From Actinomyces sp. HMSC035G02 (GTDB lineage Bacteria > Actinomycetota > Actinomycetes > Actinomycetales > Actinomycetaceae), in assembly GCA_001838165.1 (NCBI GenBank), contig KV835868.1:8156-72155 (forward strand): DNA of 64,000 nucleotides. The letters run 5' to 3'. The translations under genes and the position numbers were made by a program. The notes under the pieces were generated by a model. The model did not search any database and had not been told where the DNA came from. It saw nothing but the letters and a program-made list of their open reading frames with translations. Position 1 is the first letter of the stretch; every line of letters begins with the position of its first letter. Positions 15,528 to 25,400 of the stretch are shown piece by piece.

Positions 15528-15561
15528 TTGATATGCTTTCGATCTGATAGCATATAGCTAT
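15528..15561 (+). promoter_or_regulatory. Promoter/operator of the YoeB-type module
   Basis: TTGATA (15528-15533) begins a promoter-like stretch that contains ATAGC-ATATA-GCTAT (15547-15561) and the pair ATATGC (15531-15536)/GCATAT (15550-15555). These nested AT-rich inverted repeats lie 27 bp before the antitoxin start and are the expected binding place of the antitoxin-toxin complex. Confidence 0.6.
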
Positions 15562-15587
15562 CTATATGTCGATTATGGAGGTATCAA

Positions 15588-15845
15588 ATGGCGACCGCTA
15601 CGGTGACTGTTCGACTCGACGCTGAGGATAAGGCCGCGATGGAGCGTGCCTGCAAAGAAATGGGTCTCTCTATGAATACCGCGTTCACGATCTTTGCGAA
15701 GAAGGTGGCGCGGGAGCAGCGGATTCCCTTCGTTTTGGAGGTTGATGGATTCTACTCGCGTTCCAACCTTGCTCATCTTGACCGCGGTATTGCGGAGCTG
15801 GAGGCTGGGCGTGGTATCTCGCGAGAGCTGATCGAGGATGCGTGA
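15588..15845 (+). CDS. RelB/DinJ family antitoxin
   Basis: An 85-residue antitoxin. The N-terminal ribbon-helix-helix is ATATVTVRLDAEDKAAMER followed by MGLSMNTAFTIFAKKV, typical of RelB/DinJ. The C-terminal half (RSNLAHLDRGIAELEAGRG) is the toxin-wrapping region. GGAGG lies eight bases before the ATG. Its last 8 bp overlap the toxin gene, so the two are coupled. Here a DinJ-type antitoxin is paired with a YoeB-type rather than a YafQ-type toxin. Confidence 0.88.
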   Translation: MATATVTVRLDAEDKAAMERACKEMGLSMNTAFTIFAKKVAREQRIPFVLEVDGFYSRSNLAHLDRGIAELEAGRGISRELIEDA

Positions 15846-16107
15846 CCTTGTCTGGGCCTCCGAGGCCTGGGAGGACTATCTGTGGTGGCAGACTCAGGAT
15901 CGAAAGACACTGAAGCGCATCAATGCACTACTACGTGACATTGCCAGGAACGGGCAAGATGCTGGAATTGGTAAGGCTGAGCCGTTGAAGGGGCGTTACT
16001 CGGGGTGGTGGTCACGCCGCATTGATGCGGCAAATCGTCTTGTCTATCGCGTGCGTGATGATCGAGTCGAGATCATTTCATGTCGCACTCACTACGGGGA
16101 TCACTAG
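15838..16107 (+). CDS. yoeB: YoeB family toxin
   Basis: An 89-residue toxin with the whole YoeB outline: FW-type start WASEAWEDYLWWQTQDRK, central GKAEPLKGRYSGWWSRRID, then NRLVYRV and the ending CRTHY. The Glu, Arg, His and Tyr of the YoeB active site are all present. YoeB cleaves mRNA in the ribosomal A site when freed from its antitoxin. It starts inside the antitoxin gene (8-bp overlap). It is the second complete type II module in this window. Confidence 0.92.
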   Translation: MRDLVWASEAWEDYLWWQTQDRKTLKRINALLRDIARNGQDAGIGKAEPLKGRYSGWWSRRIDAANRLVYRVRDDRVEIISCRTHYGDH

Positions 16108-16166
16108 CCGGCAAAGTGGCAGTCGTCCGGTGGGTGGGCCGGGTGGATCGGGGAGTGAAGCCGGGT

Positions 16167-16172
16167 TAGCCT
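16167..16172 (+). promoter_or_regulatory. -10 element of a leaderless transcript
   Basis: TAGCCT, six nucleotides before ATG 16179. Confidence 0.5.
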
Positions 16173-16178
16173 GGGCGC

Positions 16179-16901
16179 ATGACACTCGCCGCTGAGACGA
16201 ACGACTTTTCCGCCCTGACCGCCTCGCGCCGCTCCACGCGCGCCTTTACGGATCGGGAGGTCCCCGCCGAGGTCCTCGATGCGATTCTTGCCGACGCGAC
16301 GACCGCGCCGTCCTGGTCCAACACGCGCGCCTTCCGCGTTGCCCTGGCCACGGGCGAGCGCGCCGCTCGCCTACGACAGCACTACGGCAGTCTCTTCGAC
16401 GAGGAGATTGCCGCCCATGCCCGCAAGGCTGAGGATCCGGACGTTGAGATTCCCGTTCCGGACGGTGACTTCCCGGTGCGCAAGCGTTACCCGGACGAGG
16501 TGCGACCCGCTCAGATCGAGGTTGCGAAGCTCCTCTACGGTATCCACGGCATCGAGCGTGCCGACATCGAGGGACGCAACCGCGTGAACCGCCGCAACGT
16601 GATGGCCTTCGACGCGCCCGTCATGGGCTTCGTCTTCGTCCACGAGGACATGCTCCCGTGGAGCGCCATGGACGCCGGCCTCATGCTCCAGACCCTATTC
16701 CTGTCCGCCAAGTCGCGCGGCATCGACTCCTGCCCGGTCGGCATCCTCGCCACGTGGCGCGAGCCCGTCGACGCCGAGTTTGAGATCCCCGAGGGCTATC
16801 GGTTCATCACCGGTTTCGCGCTCGGTTACGCGGATAAGGACGCCCCGATCAACGCGATGCAGGCGCCGCGCCCGCCGATCCAGCTCCTCGACGGAAAGTA
16901 G
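16179..16901 (+). CDS. Nitroreductase family protein
   Basis: A 240-residue flavoprotein of the nitroreductase fold. The FMN-binding N-terminus is SRRSTRAFTDREVP, followed by APSWSNTRAFRVA, and the C-terminus has FITGFALGYADKDAPIN. Such enzymes use NAD(P)H to reduce nitro compounds, quinones or flavins in the cytoplasm. The central insertion (residues about 65-125) is characteristic of the group with a long helix pair. It appears to be leaderless and monocistronic; a weak hairpin follows the stop. Confidence 0.87.
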   Translation: MTLAAETNDFSALTASRRSTRAFTDREVPAEVLDAILADATTAPSWSNTRAFRVALATGERAARLRQHYGSLFDEEIAAHARKAEDPDVEIPVPDGDFPVRKRYPDEVRPAQIEVAKLLYGIHGIERADIEGRNRVNRRNVMAFDAPVMGFVFVHEDMLPWSAMDAGLMLQTLFLSAKSRGIDSCPVGILATWREPVDAEFEIPEGYRFITGFALGYADKDAPINAMQAPRPPIQLLDGK

Positions 16902-16904
16902 AGT

Positions 16905-16923
16905 AAAAGGTCCTTTACCTTTT
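16905..16923 (+). terminator. Hairpin after the nitroreductase gene
   Basis: AAAAGGT-CCTTT-ACCTTTT, 7-bp arms ending in a short T run, four bases after the stop codon. Confidence 0.55.
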
Positions 16924-17020
16924 CGTGAACAATGCCGCATAGCGGGGTGCGTTCCTGGGTGAGCGTCTACCGTGGAACGAGGCCTCGGCCTCGTGAAACG
17001 TTCGCAATCGGAAGGACCCT

Positions 17021-18343
17021 ATGTCCAAGAAGTACCTCTCCGTCGCCTTCGCCTACGTGGGAGTCATCATCGGCGCGGGCCTGGCGAGTGGCCAGGACCT
17101 GCTCCAGTACTTCCTGTCCTTTGGCGCGAAGGGCCTGATCGGCATCGCGGTCCTGGGCATCCTCAACGTCGTCTTCGGCGTCGTCGCGCTCCAGCTGGGC
17201 TCCTACTACCGATCCGGCCACCACGACGAGGTCTTCGAGCGCATCACCCACCCGGCGCTGCGCCGCGTCATCGACGTCGTGCTCGTCTTCTCGGGGTTCG
17301 CGATGGGATTCGTGATGCTCGCGGGCGCGGGCGCGAACCTCGAGCAGCAGTTCGGCCTGCCTGCGTGGGCGGGCAGTGCCCTGTGCGCGGTGCTTGTCGT
17401 TCTGACGGCCTTCCTGGACTTCGACCGGATCATGAAGGTGATCGGCGTCTTCACGCCCATGATCATCGTCGCCATCACGATCCTCACAATCTACTCGCTC
17501 GCCACCCCGCACCCGGGCATCGCCGAGCTCAACGCCGCCGCCACCCAGGTCACCCCGGCGCTGCCCAACCTGTGGCTCTCCACGATCAACTACTTCGCGC
17601 TGTGCGTCGTCAACGGCATCGCGATGGCCTTCGTGCTGGGGGGTTCGGTGCTGCGCATCGGCGAGGCTCGCCGAGCCGGGCGCATTGGCGGCACCATCAT
17701 CGCCCTCGTCATCGGCGCGGACGCCCTGTGCCTGTACCTGAACGTGGACCGGATCTGGGACGTGAACGTTCCCGCCCTCGAGATCGCGCGCTCGATCCAC
17801 CCGGCTTTCGCCTTCGTCTACACGCTGATCATTTTCGCGCTCATCTACAACACGGTCTTTTCGCTGTTCTACTCGACGGCGCGCCGCTTCTCGGGCGGGC
17901 AGACCACGCGTATGCGCATCGTCCTCGTCGGCGTGGTCGCGGTGGGCTACGCGGCCTCGCTCATGGGCTTCAAGAAGCTGATCGGCGGCATGTACCCGAT
18001 CATCGGCTGGCTGGGCGTTGCCCTCCTCGTTGTCCTCGCGGTCGGCTGGCTGCGCGAGCGCTCCGCCGTCCTGCGCGAGGAGAACCTGCGCCGAAAGCTC
18101 ATCCGCGTCCTCGTGCGTAAGCACGCCGATGACCTGGAGTACACGGACGAGCACCGCGCCCAGGCCCGTACCCTCGCGCAGGCCTCGGTCGTCGACGGTG
18201 CCGAGCTGCGCCGGGAGGCCGACTCGATCGCCGAGCAGATCGCCGATACCCAGGATGATGCCGCCGCGTACGCGCGCGAGGCTCTGCCCGTTGACGAGGC
18301 CCTGGTCGAGCAGGCGATCGAGGCCGACCGGGCGAACGGCTGA
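17021..18343 (+). CDS. YkvI family membrane transporter
   Basis: A 440-residue protein with ten predicted transmembrane helices in the first 345 residues and a hydrophilic, helical tail of about 95 residues (RKHADDLEYTDEHRAQ onward). The N-terminus AYVGVIIGAGLASGQDLLQY matches YkvI-type members of the amino acid-polyamine-organocation superfamily, where the unwound GAG segment of helix one binds substrate. The substrate is unknown. The gene sits between the nitroreductase and the convergent ogt gene; the two stops are one base apart. A short hairpin ACGAGGCC-TC-GGCCTCGT lies near 16978-16995 upstream. Confidence 0.82.
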   Translation: MSKKYLSVAFAYVGVIIGAGLASGQDLLQYFLSFGAKGLIGIAVLGILNVVFGVVALQLGSYYRSGHHDEVFERITHPALRRVIDVVLVFSGFAMGFVMLAGAGANLEQQFGLPAWAGSALCAVLVVLTAFLDFDRIMKVIGVFTPMIIVAITILTIYSLATPHPGIAELNAAATQVTPALPNLWLSTINYFALCVVNGIAMAFVLGGSVLRIGEARRAGRIGGTIIALVIGADALCLYLNVDRIWDVNVPALEIARSIHPAFAFVYTLIIFALIYNTVFSLFYSTARRFSGGQTTRMRIVLVGVVAVGYAASLMGFKKLIGGMYPIIGWLGVALLVVLAVGWLRERSAVLREENLRRKLIRVLVRKHADDLEYTDEHRAQARTLAQASVVDGAELRREADSIAEQIADTQDDAAAYAREALPVDEALVEQAIEADRANG

Positions 18344-18344
18344 G

Positions 18345-18950
18345 TCAGTTGGCCGACGAGGCCATGGTCGCCTCGTGCGCCAGCAGCCAGGCTTTCGCAG
18401 CTGCTCCCGCCGCGTATCCGCCGGGGCCGCTGGCCGCCACAACCCGGTGGCAGGGGCGGATGATCAGCAAGGGGTTACGCCCCACCGCTCCGCCGACTGC
18501 GCGCGCCGGCGCGGGCACGCCTGCGCCTCGCAGCGTGGCCGCGAGGTGCCCGTACGTGCGCGTCGCGCCGTGTGGGATAGCGTCCATCGCCTCCCACACT
18601 CGCTTTTGGAAGTCCGTGCCCGCGGGTGCGAGGGGGACGCAAGCGGGGGAGAGGGACTCGCCCGCGAAGTATCCGTCGAGCCACGATGCCGCCGCGCCCA
18701 GAGCGTGCGCGTCGGCCTCGTCCCACTGAGCTGCCGCGCGGACAGCCTCCCGAGAATCGGGCGAGGTCAGGTCGAGCGCGGAGCGGGCCGCGGCCTCGTC
18801 GATGCCATAGGGAGAGCCGAAGAAGCGCTGCCCGCTCACCCACAGGCCGACGAGTGCACCGCCCCGCGCGGCCAGCGTGAGGCGGCCGATGGGGGAGTCG
18901 TAGGTGGCGAGCGCCGGGTCAGAACTGCTCGGGGTGATCTCGGTAGGCAT
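18345..18950 (-). CDS. ogt: Methylated-DNA-protein-cysteine methyltransferase
   Basis: A 201-residue Ogt/MGMT protein. The acceptor cysteine is in IIRPCHRVVAAS (about residues 158-169), preceded by the wing-helix sequence GATRTYGHLAATLRG; the N-terminal ribonuclease-like domain begins YDSPIGRLTLAARGG. It removes alkyl groups from O6-alkylguanine in DNA by a suicide reaction. Its start lies 32 bp inside the 3' end of the protoglobin gene, so the two are co-transcribed and coupled. The arrangement suggests a joint response to nitrosative or alkylating stress. Confidence 0.92.
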   Translation of the reverse strand: MPTEITPSSSDPALATYDSPIGRLTLAARGGALVGLWVSGQRFFGSPYGIDEAAARSALDLTSPDSREAVRAAAQWDEADAHALGAAASWLDGYFAGESLSPACVPLAPAGTDFQKRVWEAMDAIPHGATRTYGHLAATLRGAGVPAPARAVGGAVGRNPLLIIRPCHRVVAASGPGGYAAGAAAKAWLLAHEATMASSAN

Positions 18951-19512
18951 ACGCCCACACTGTCACGGCGACAGTCACAGCGCGAGTCCAGGCATCGCGG
19001 ACAGCGCTCAGTTCTTCGCCCTCGAAGCCCTCCGCGAGGAGACGGTGTCCGACCTCCACAGTCGGCGCGATGAAGGCGAGCACGTAGCGCAGGGGCACGA
19101 ATGGTGTCGAGTCCGCCCCATCCGCCGCGTTCTTCGCTGCGGACATGTGACGTGCGCCGATCAGGTACTGGTAGTCCAGCCACGCCTGGTCACGCTCGCG
19201 CGTGCACATGTCGATGATCCACTGGGCGAAGCGCGGCTTCGAGGCCTGCGCGTACTCGGGGTTCGGCTGCCCGTCCGGGTGCGCGGAATGTGCCGCCAGA
19301 TACGTCTTTTGAGCCAGAATCCCGCGCCACGTGTCGACCATTTCCATGGCATGCGGCGCCAGGATGGGTTCTGCTCGTGCGAGCAGCTCTGCATCACCGG
19401 GCTGGACGTGCGCGGCGGCCTCAATCTGGCGTAGATCCTTGAGTGTGAGCGGGGACGTGGGGACGGCATCGGTACCGTAGGTGTACCCCGACGAGTGGTT
19501 GTAAGCGGTCAT
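18919..19512 (-). CDS. Protoglobin-domain protein
   Basis: A 197-residue haem protein of the protoglobin/globin-coupled-sensor fold with no output domain. The extended N-terminus (TYGTDAVPTSPLTLKDLRQI) is typical of protoglobins, and YLIGARHMSAAKN supplies the proximal His. Single-domain protoglobins bind O2, NO and CO in the cytoplasm. The start is ATG 19512, with AGGAGG seven bases upstream; the frame stays open to 19767 but that part is not globin. The gene overlaps ogt by 32 bp. Confidence 0.88.
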   Translation of the reverse strand: MTAYNHSSGYTYGTDAVPTSPLTLKDLRQIEAAAHVQPGDAELLARAEPILAPHAMEMVDTWRGILAQKTYLAAHSAHPDGQPNPEYAQASKPRFAQWIIDMCTRERDQAWLDYQYLIGARHMSAAKNAADGADSTPFVPLRYVLAFIAPTVEVGHRLLAEGFEGEELSAVRDAWTRAVTVAVTVWAYAYRDHPEQF

Positions 19513-19687
19513 TTGAACCTCCTTGAACCTATGGGTTAATGGTAGCAGTGCTCTGCTCGTGTGGGTCTGTTTGACATTCGGGGATGGTGTCGAGGCCATG
19601 CGGGCGGGGCGTGGTACGCCGCGCGAGTTCGCGGCGCCGGTAGCCGACGTGGTGAGATGGCGACGACGCCGGTGGGGTTGCTCGCAA

Positions 19688-19693
19688 TACAAT
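19688..19693 (+). promoter_or_regulatory. -10 element of a leaderless transcript
   Basis: TACAAT, six nucleotides before ATG 19700, the start of the antiporter gene. Confidence 0.55.
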
Positions 19694-19699
19694 TGACCT

Positions 19700-21602
19700 A
19701 TGGACCCCCTTCTTATTGCCGTGGCCGGAATGCTCATCATCGTGGCATGCCAATTCGTCGCGCCCAAGGTGCGCGTGGCAGCCCCCCCTGATCCTGCTGG
19801 TCGTCGGCCTGGTGATCGGGTTCCTGCCGCAGGTGGGGGCCATCGAGATTGAGCCGAACATCATCCTCGAGATGGTGCTGCCGCCCCTGCTGTTCTCGGC
19901 GGCCGTGCGTATGCCGACCATGGACTTCCGGCGCGAGATGCAGGCCGTCGCGATGCTCGCGATTCCCCTCGTGTTCCTGTCCGCCTTCGCGGTCGGCTTC
20001 GTCATCAACTGGCTGGTCCCCGCGATCTCCCTGCCCTGGGGTGTCGCGCTGGGCGCGGTCCTGTCGCCGACCGACGCGGTCGCCATCTCGATCGCGAAAC
20101 GCTCGGGCGTCTCCCACCGCATCATCACGGTCCTCGAAGGTGAGGGGCTCTTCAACGACGCAACCTCGCTGGTCCTGCTTTCCGCCGCGATGAGCGCCGG
20201 TCTGGCCGCCGACGAACACGCCCTCAACCCGGGCTTGCTCATCGGCAAGGTCGCTCTCGCGCTCGGTATCGCAGCCGTCATCGGCTGGGTTGTCGGCGAG
20301 ATCGGCGTGCGTCTGCGCGCCCTCATCAAGGAGCCCTCGGCCGACACGGTCTTCTCCTTCGCGATGCCCTTCATCGCCTCGATCCCGGCTGAGCACCTGG
20401 GAGGTTCCGGCCTCGTCGCCGCCGTCGTCGCCGGCCTGGTTGTCTCGCGCCGCCGCGCCGCCACGATCTCCGCGATGAACAGGCGATTCTCCCAGCAGAA
20501 CTGGCAGACCATGACCCTCGTCCTGGAGAGCGGGATCTTCCTGACGATGGGCCTCCAGGCCTTCGGGATCGTCGAGGAGACCGCCGCGTTCTCCGGCGGC
20601 CTGGCCTTCGCCGCCTTCCTCGCCGTCACCCTGGGCGCGCTCATCATGGTCATTCGAGCCGTCTTCATCGCGTTGATGTTCACCTGGCTGGACCATCGAC
20701 ACAAGCGCCGTCAGCGGCGCTACGAGGCCGAGGCCGCGCGCATCGAGCGCTTTGAGAAGCGCATGCACAAGGCGAGTGAGGTTGACGCCGACATGCTTCA
20801 GGCGCGCGACCTGAGTCCCGAACGCTGGGAAGACGCGCTTAACCACTATCGTCGCCGCCTCAAGCGGCGCGCGCGCCGCAACGCGATGCGCGGATCCGAC
20901 CTGGACTACTTCGAGAGCGAACCGCTGGGCCCGCGCGAGGGCAGTGTCATCGTCTGGGCGGGCATGCGCGGCGCGATCACCCTGGCCGCTGCGCAGACGA
21001 TCTCGACGCATGCGCCGATGCGCGCGTTCCTGCTCACGATCGCCCTGTTCATCGCTGCTGGTGCGCTCGTCATCCAGGGCCTGACCCTGCCCGGACTCAT
21101 CCGCATCGTCAAGCCCAAGATGGCCACGGGCGATATCTCCGAGGAGGAGCGCGCCAAGCTCCTGAAGGTTATGGGCTCCGCGCTGGTCGACACGGCCCTC
21201 GCCCAGGCGATTCACGAGGTCGACGGGCAGACCCTGCTCTCCGCCGGCGTCTCGCGCACACTCTCCCGGCTGGGGCATGCACTTACTGACGAGGCCATGG
21301 GTGAGCAAGTGCGGACGGCGCACGCTGCAGACCGCGTCCTCACGGACATCCTCCAGGATGCCGCTGGCGACAGCGACGACGATGGCCACGGCACCGTCGA
21401 CATGAGCGAGGAGGAGGTTGAGCGCTCCTTCACGCGCGACCAGATCCGTGAACTCGCCCTGGAGGCCATCCACGCCCAGCGCGACGCCCTCCTGCAGGCC
21501 CGCGACGAGGGAATCTTCTCCTCGGCGGCCCTGGAAGGTGCCCTCGCCCGACTCGACAACGAGGAAATCCTGCTGGTCTCCAGCCGCGGCGTCGACCACT
21601 GA
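19700..21602 (+). CDS. Na+/H+ antiporter (CPA1/NhaP type) with apparent frameshift
   Basis: From 19789 the frame encodes an antiporter with about twelve membrane helices: the conserved LPPLLFSAAVRMP, the ion-site SPTDAVAIS, then EGEGLFNDATSLVL and GMRGAITLAAAQT, plus a long cytoplasmic tail. The natural N-terminus MDPLLIAVAGMLIIVAC begins at ATG 19700 right after a -10-like hexamer, but a run of seven C at 19782-19788 puts it out of frame; six C would give VRVAAPLILLVVGL. As written, only a TTG at 19716 in another frame could start the long frame. So the gene is either phase-off, broken near its start, or the C count is wrong. The coordinates given span both parts. Confidence 0.82.
19782..19788 (+). 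other. Seven-C homopolymer at the antiporter frameshift
   Basis: CCCCCCC in codons 28-30 of the antiporter gene. One base fewer restores a continuous membrane-protein frame. Confidence 0.8.
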
Positions 21603-21638
21603 TCATCACTCCCGCGTCGACCGAGGGAGGCCAGCGCG

Positions 21639-22211
21639 TCAGTCCGTCGTCACCCGTGAAGCGTACGCCGGGTCGTCGGTGACCGAGTTAAGCGCCTCCT
21701 CCAGGCGCTGCGGGCTCACGATCCCGTCGCGCGCGAGGACCCGGTAGGTCTGGTCGGCCTCGTGCGTGAGCATGTTCGTAACCTCAAAACCGTTGCGCTC
21801 GTAGAACGCCAGGCGGCGCACGCGCTGCTGGTAGTTCCCGGCCTCGCGCACGACCGGCTCGATCTCGAGCAGCTGTGGCACGTCGCCGTAGCGCTCGCGG
21901 AAGTGGGTGAGGATGCGCGAGCCGTATCCCGCGCTGCGCGTGCGCCCGTCCACCGCGAGGAAGCCCAGGTAGAACAGGTCGGGGAAGACGAAGGAGAAGG
22001 TCAGGGCGACCACGTTGCCGGCCCCGTCCTCGCCCGCAGGCAGGGAGCGGTCGATCCATGCGAGGAAGGAGACCTGGTCCATCTGGGCGCTTGCCAGCAG
22101 CTCGGGAAGGGGGATCTGCTCCTCGGGCGGGAAGGAACGCTCGTAGATTTCCTTGACTTTGTCGGTGATCGGCCCTTCGTTGGGCACAGGAATCTGGGTG
22201 AGGTCGGTCAT
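21639..22211 (-). CDS. GNAT family acetyltransferase
   Basis: A 190-residue GNAT-like protein. The cofactor-binding strand and loop are FYLGFLAVDGRTRSAGYGSR (about residues 80-99), followed by ILTHFRERY and YERNGFEVTN. Related proteins are annotated only as N-acetyltransferases; the substrate is not known. Upstream of ATG 22211, TAGACT on the minus strand ends six nucleotides before the start, so the gene is probably leaderless. Its 3' end is close to that of the convergent antiporter. Confidence 0.8.
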   Translation of the reverse strand: MTDLTQIPVPNEGPITDKVKEIYERSFPPEEQIPLPELLASAQMDQVSFLAWIDRSLPAGEDGAGNVVALTFSFVFPDLFYLGFLAVDGRTRSAGYGSRILTHFRERYGDVPQLLEIEPVVREAGNYQQRVRRLAFYERNGFEVTNMLTHEADQTYRVLARDGIVSPQRLEEALNSVTDDPAYASRVTTD

Positions 22212-22217
22212 GGGATC

Positions 22218-22223
22218 AGTCTA
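22218..22223 (-). promoter_or_regulatory. -10 element of a leaderless transcript
   Basis: TAGACT on the minus strand, six nucleotides before ATG 22211. Confidence 0.55.
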
Positions 22224-22428
22224 GCCGCTCGGTCTCGCGCGCCCCGGTAGGCAGCCGATGGACGAGGCCGGGGCTGGGTTTTGGGGACCGCGATGTGACG
22301 TGGGACATGGGGGTTCAGGGGCTTGTCAGGGGACGATCAGGGGTCAGTCAGTGAACAGCGGCGGTCGTGGGTGATCCTCGCTCGCCTAGACTTGTATGAG
22401 GATTCAACAGCAGATGTGAGGATGAAGC

Positions 22429-25400
22429 GTGCTAGAGCTCAAGGAGATCGTCAAGGCCTACCAGACCGCCAACCTCGTGCAGGTGGCGCTCAACAAGGTC
22501 TCCGTGGCGTTCCGCGACAACGAGTTCGTGGCCGTGCTGGGCCAGTCAGGCTCCGGCAAGACGACGATGCTCAACGTCATCGGTGGCCTCGACCGCTTCC
22601 AGAGCGGCGACCTCGTCATCGACGGCATTTCGACGAAGGACTACAAGGCCCGCGACTGGGACGCCTACCGCAACAACCGCATCGGCTTCGTCTTCCAGGC
22701 GTACAACCTGATTCCGCACCAGTCCGTCCTGGCGAACGTCGAGCTGGCCCTGACCCTGTCGGGCGTCTCGCGCTCCGAGCGCCGCAAGCGGGCCCTCGAC
22801 GCCCTGGAACGCGTCGGCCTGAAAGACCATGTCAACAAGAAGCCCTCGCAGATGTCGGGCGGCCAGATGCAGCGCGTAGCCATCGCGCGCGCCCTCATCA
22901 ACGATCCCGAGATCCTGTTGGCCGACGAGCCCACCGGCGCCCTCGACTCCAAGACGAGCGTGCAGGTCATGGACCTGCTGCGCGACGTGGCCCGCGACCG
23001 CCTCGTCATCATGGTCACGCACAACCCCGAGCTGGCCCACGAGTACGCGACCCGCATCGTCGAGCTGGCCGACGGCTGCATCGTCGCTGACTCCGATCCT
23101 TTCGTGCCCACCGCGCAAGACCGGCGCGAAGCCAAGCCCGCGCGCCGCACCTCGATGGGCTTTTTGACGGCCCTGTCGCTGTCGGCCAACAACCTGATGA
23201 CGAAGAAGGGACGCACCCTCATGACCTCCTTCGCGGGGTCCATCGGCATCATCGGCATCGCCGCGATCCTCGCGCTGGCCAACGGCACCAACGCCTACAT
23301 CGCAAAAACCGAAGAGGAGACGCTGGGCGCGTACCCGCTGACGATCCAGAAAACCGGCATCGACATGACAGCCGCGCTGTCCGTGTCGGCCTCGGACTCC
23401 AAAGACTCCCAGCCTGCGCCCGACGGCAAGGTCGGCGTCTCCAAGCTGCGCACCTTCGCAGACACGATCCGCGACGCGAAGACCAACGACCTGGCCTCCC
23501 TCAAGACCTACCTGGACAACAACGGCGGCGACATCAACACGATGGTCAACGCGATCGAGTACGACTACGACATCGTCCCGCAGATCTACCAGTCCGACAC
23601 GTCCAAGGCGACCGTGCAGGTCAGCCCCGACCAGTCGATGAAGCAGATGGAGACAGGCTTCGGATCGGGGGCATTCTCCTCGATGATGGTCACCAACCCC
23701 TTCTACCAGATGCCCGCCACGACCTCGCTGTACACCTCCGCGTACGACGTGGTCGCCGGCTCCTGGCCGAGTGGCGCGAACCAGGTTGTCCTGGTCTTGG
23801 ACGAGGATGGCAACATCCCCAACCTCTTCGAATACACCCTGGGTCTCAAAGACCACAAGGAATTCGACGACCTCATGCGCCAGTACTACCAGGGCGCCCT
23901 GGGGGATAAGAAGCAGTCCGGGGCGCAGTCGGGCGCGCAGTCCGGGGCCAGTACCGCGACCTACGACTACTCCGCGATCCTGGGCACGACCTTCCGGCGC
24001 GTCAACGCCTTCGACAAGTACACGTGGGACGACACCTACAAGGTCTGGACGGACCGCTCCTCCGACGCGGACTACATGAAGAAGCTCGTGGACGGCGGGC
24101 AGCAGCTGACGATCTCCGGCATCGTCAAGCCCAACTCCGACAAGGGCGGTGCCCTGCGCCAGGGCATCGCCTACACGCCCGCCCTGACCTACCAGATCAT
24201 CGAGGAGGCGGCGGCCAGCCCGATCGTTAAGGCCCAACGCGCCAAGCCCGACGTCGATGTGTTCACCGGCAAGACCTTCAAGGAGCTGGCTGACAACCAG
24301 AAGAGCCAGTCCGGCGGCTTCGACATGTCCTCCCTGTTCACGGTGGACGAGTCCAAGCTCTCCGCTGCCTTCCAGATCGACCCCAGCAAGATGCAGATGG
24401 ACCTGTCGGGCCTGGACTTTTCCGGCATGGACCTGTCCGGCCTCGATTTTTCCAACCTCGACATGTCGGGCATGGATCTGTCGAACATCGACCTGTCGGC
24501 CCTCGCCGCCCAGTCCGGCGCCCAGTCCGGCATGACCTTCGACCTGTCCGGCCTCGACTTCGGGGAGCTGAGCAAGGACCTGCCGCAGCTGGCCAACGTC
24601 GACTTCCAGACGATCATCCGCTCCGCCCTGGCCGACGGCGCCGTCAAGGACGGTGCAGCCGACTACCTGAGCGCACAAGCCTCCCAGATCGCCCAGGGCT
24701 TCCAGGACTACGCCCGCGAGCAGATCGAGGCGGGCGGCACGACGGACTTCGCGACCCTGGCCTCGGCGTACTTCTCTCAGCCCGAGGTGCTCGAGCAGCT
24801 GCGAGCGGCCGTCTCCTCGGACAAGGTCGTTGACTCCGACAAGCTCGCCGCGAACCTGACGAAGGCGCTCGGCAATGACCCGGCCCTGGCCCAGATCGGC
24901 ACCGACGTCTCCACTCAGGTCATGAACGCGATCTCCGCGCAGATCGCCGCCCAGCTGGGTCGCACTCTTACCCAGGGCGTGAGTGCCGTCATCGGTCAGG
25001 TCATGCAGGAAGCCATGACGAACGCGATGACCTCGATGATGACGCAGCTGTCGGCCGCGATCGGCGACCAGATCGGCGCGACCATGGAGCAGTTCGCCAC
25101 CAACATGTCCAGCGCTTTCTCCATGGACCCGCAGGCATTCGCCGACGCTTTCCACTCCAACCTGGACGAGAAGTCCCTCGCGGCCCTCATGGCGACCATG
25201 TTCTCCACGAACGTGCCGACGTTGGAGACGAACCTGAGGAACCTGGGGTGGGCGGACATCGCGTCCCCGTCGAACATTTCGATCTACCCCAAGTCCTTCG
25301 CGGACAAGGACAAGGTGAAGGCCGCCCTGGACGCCTACAACGCCGACAATAAGGCGGCGGGTGCGACCGACAAGGTCATCACCTACTCCGACGTCATGGG

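Noticed and set aside
22546..25155. 869-codon open frame on the minus strand opposite the large ABC gene
   Set aside because: Same reason: long antisense frames here consist of V, G, L, R and D in shadow order and carry no motifs.
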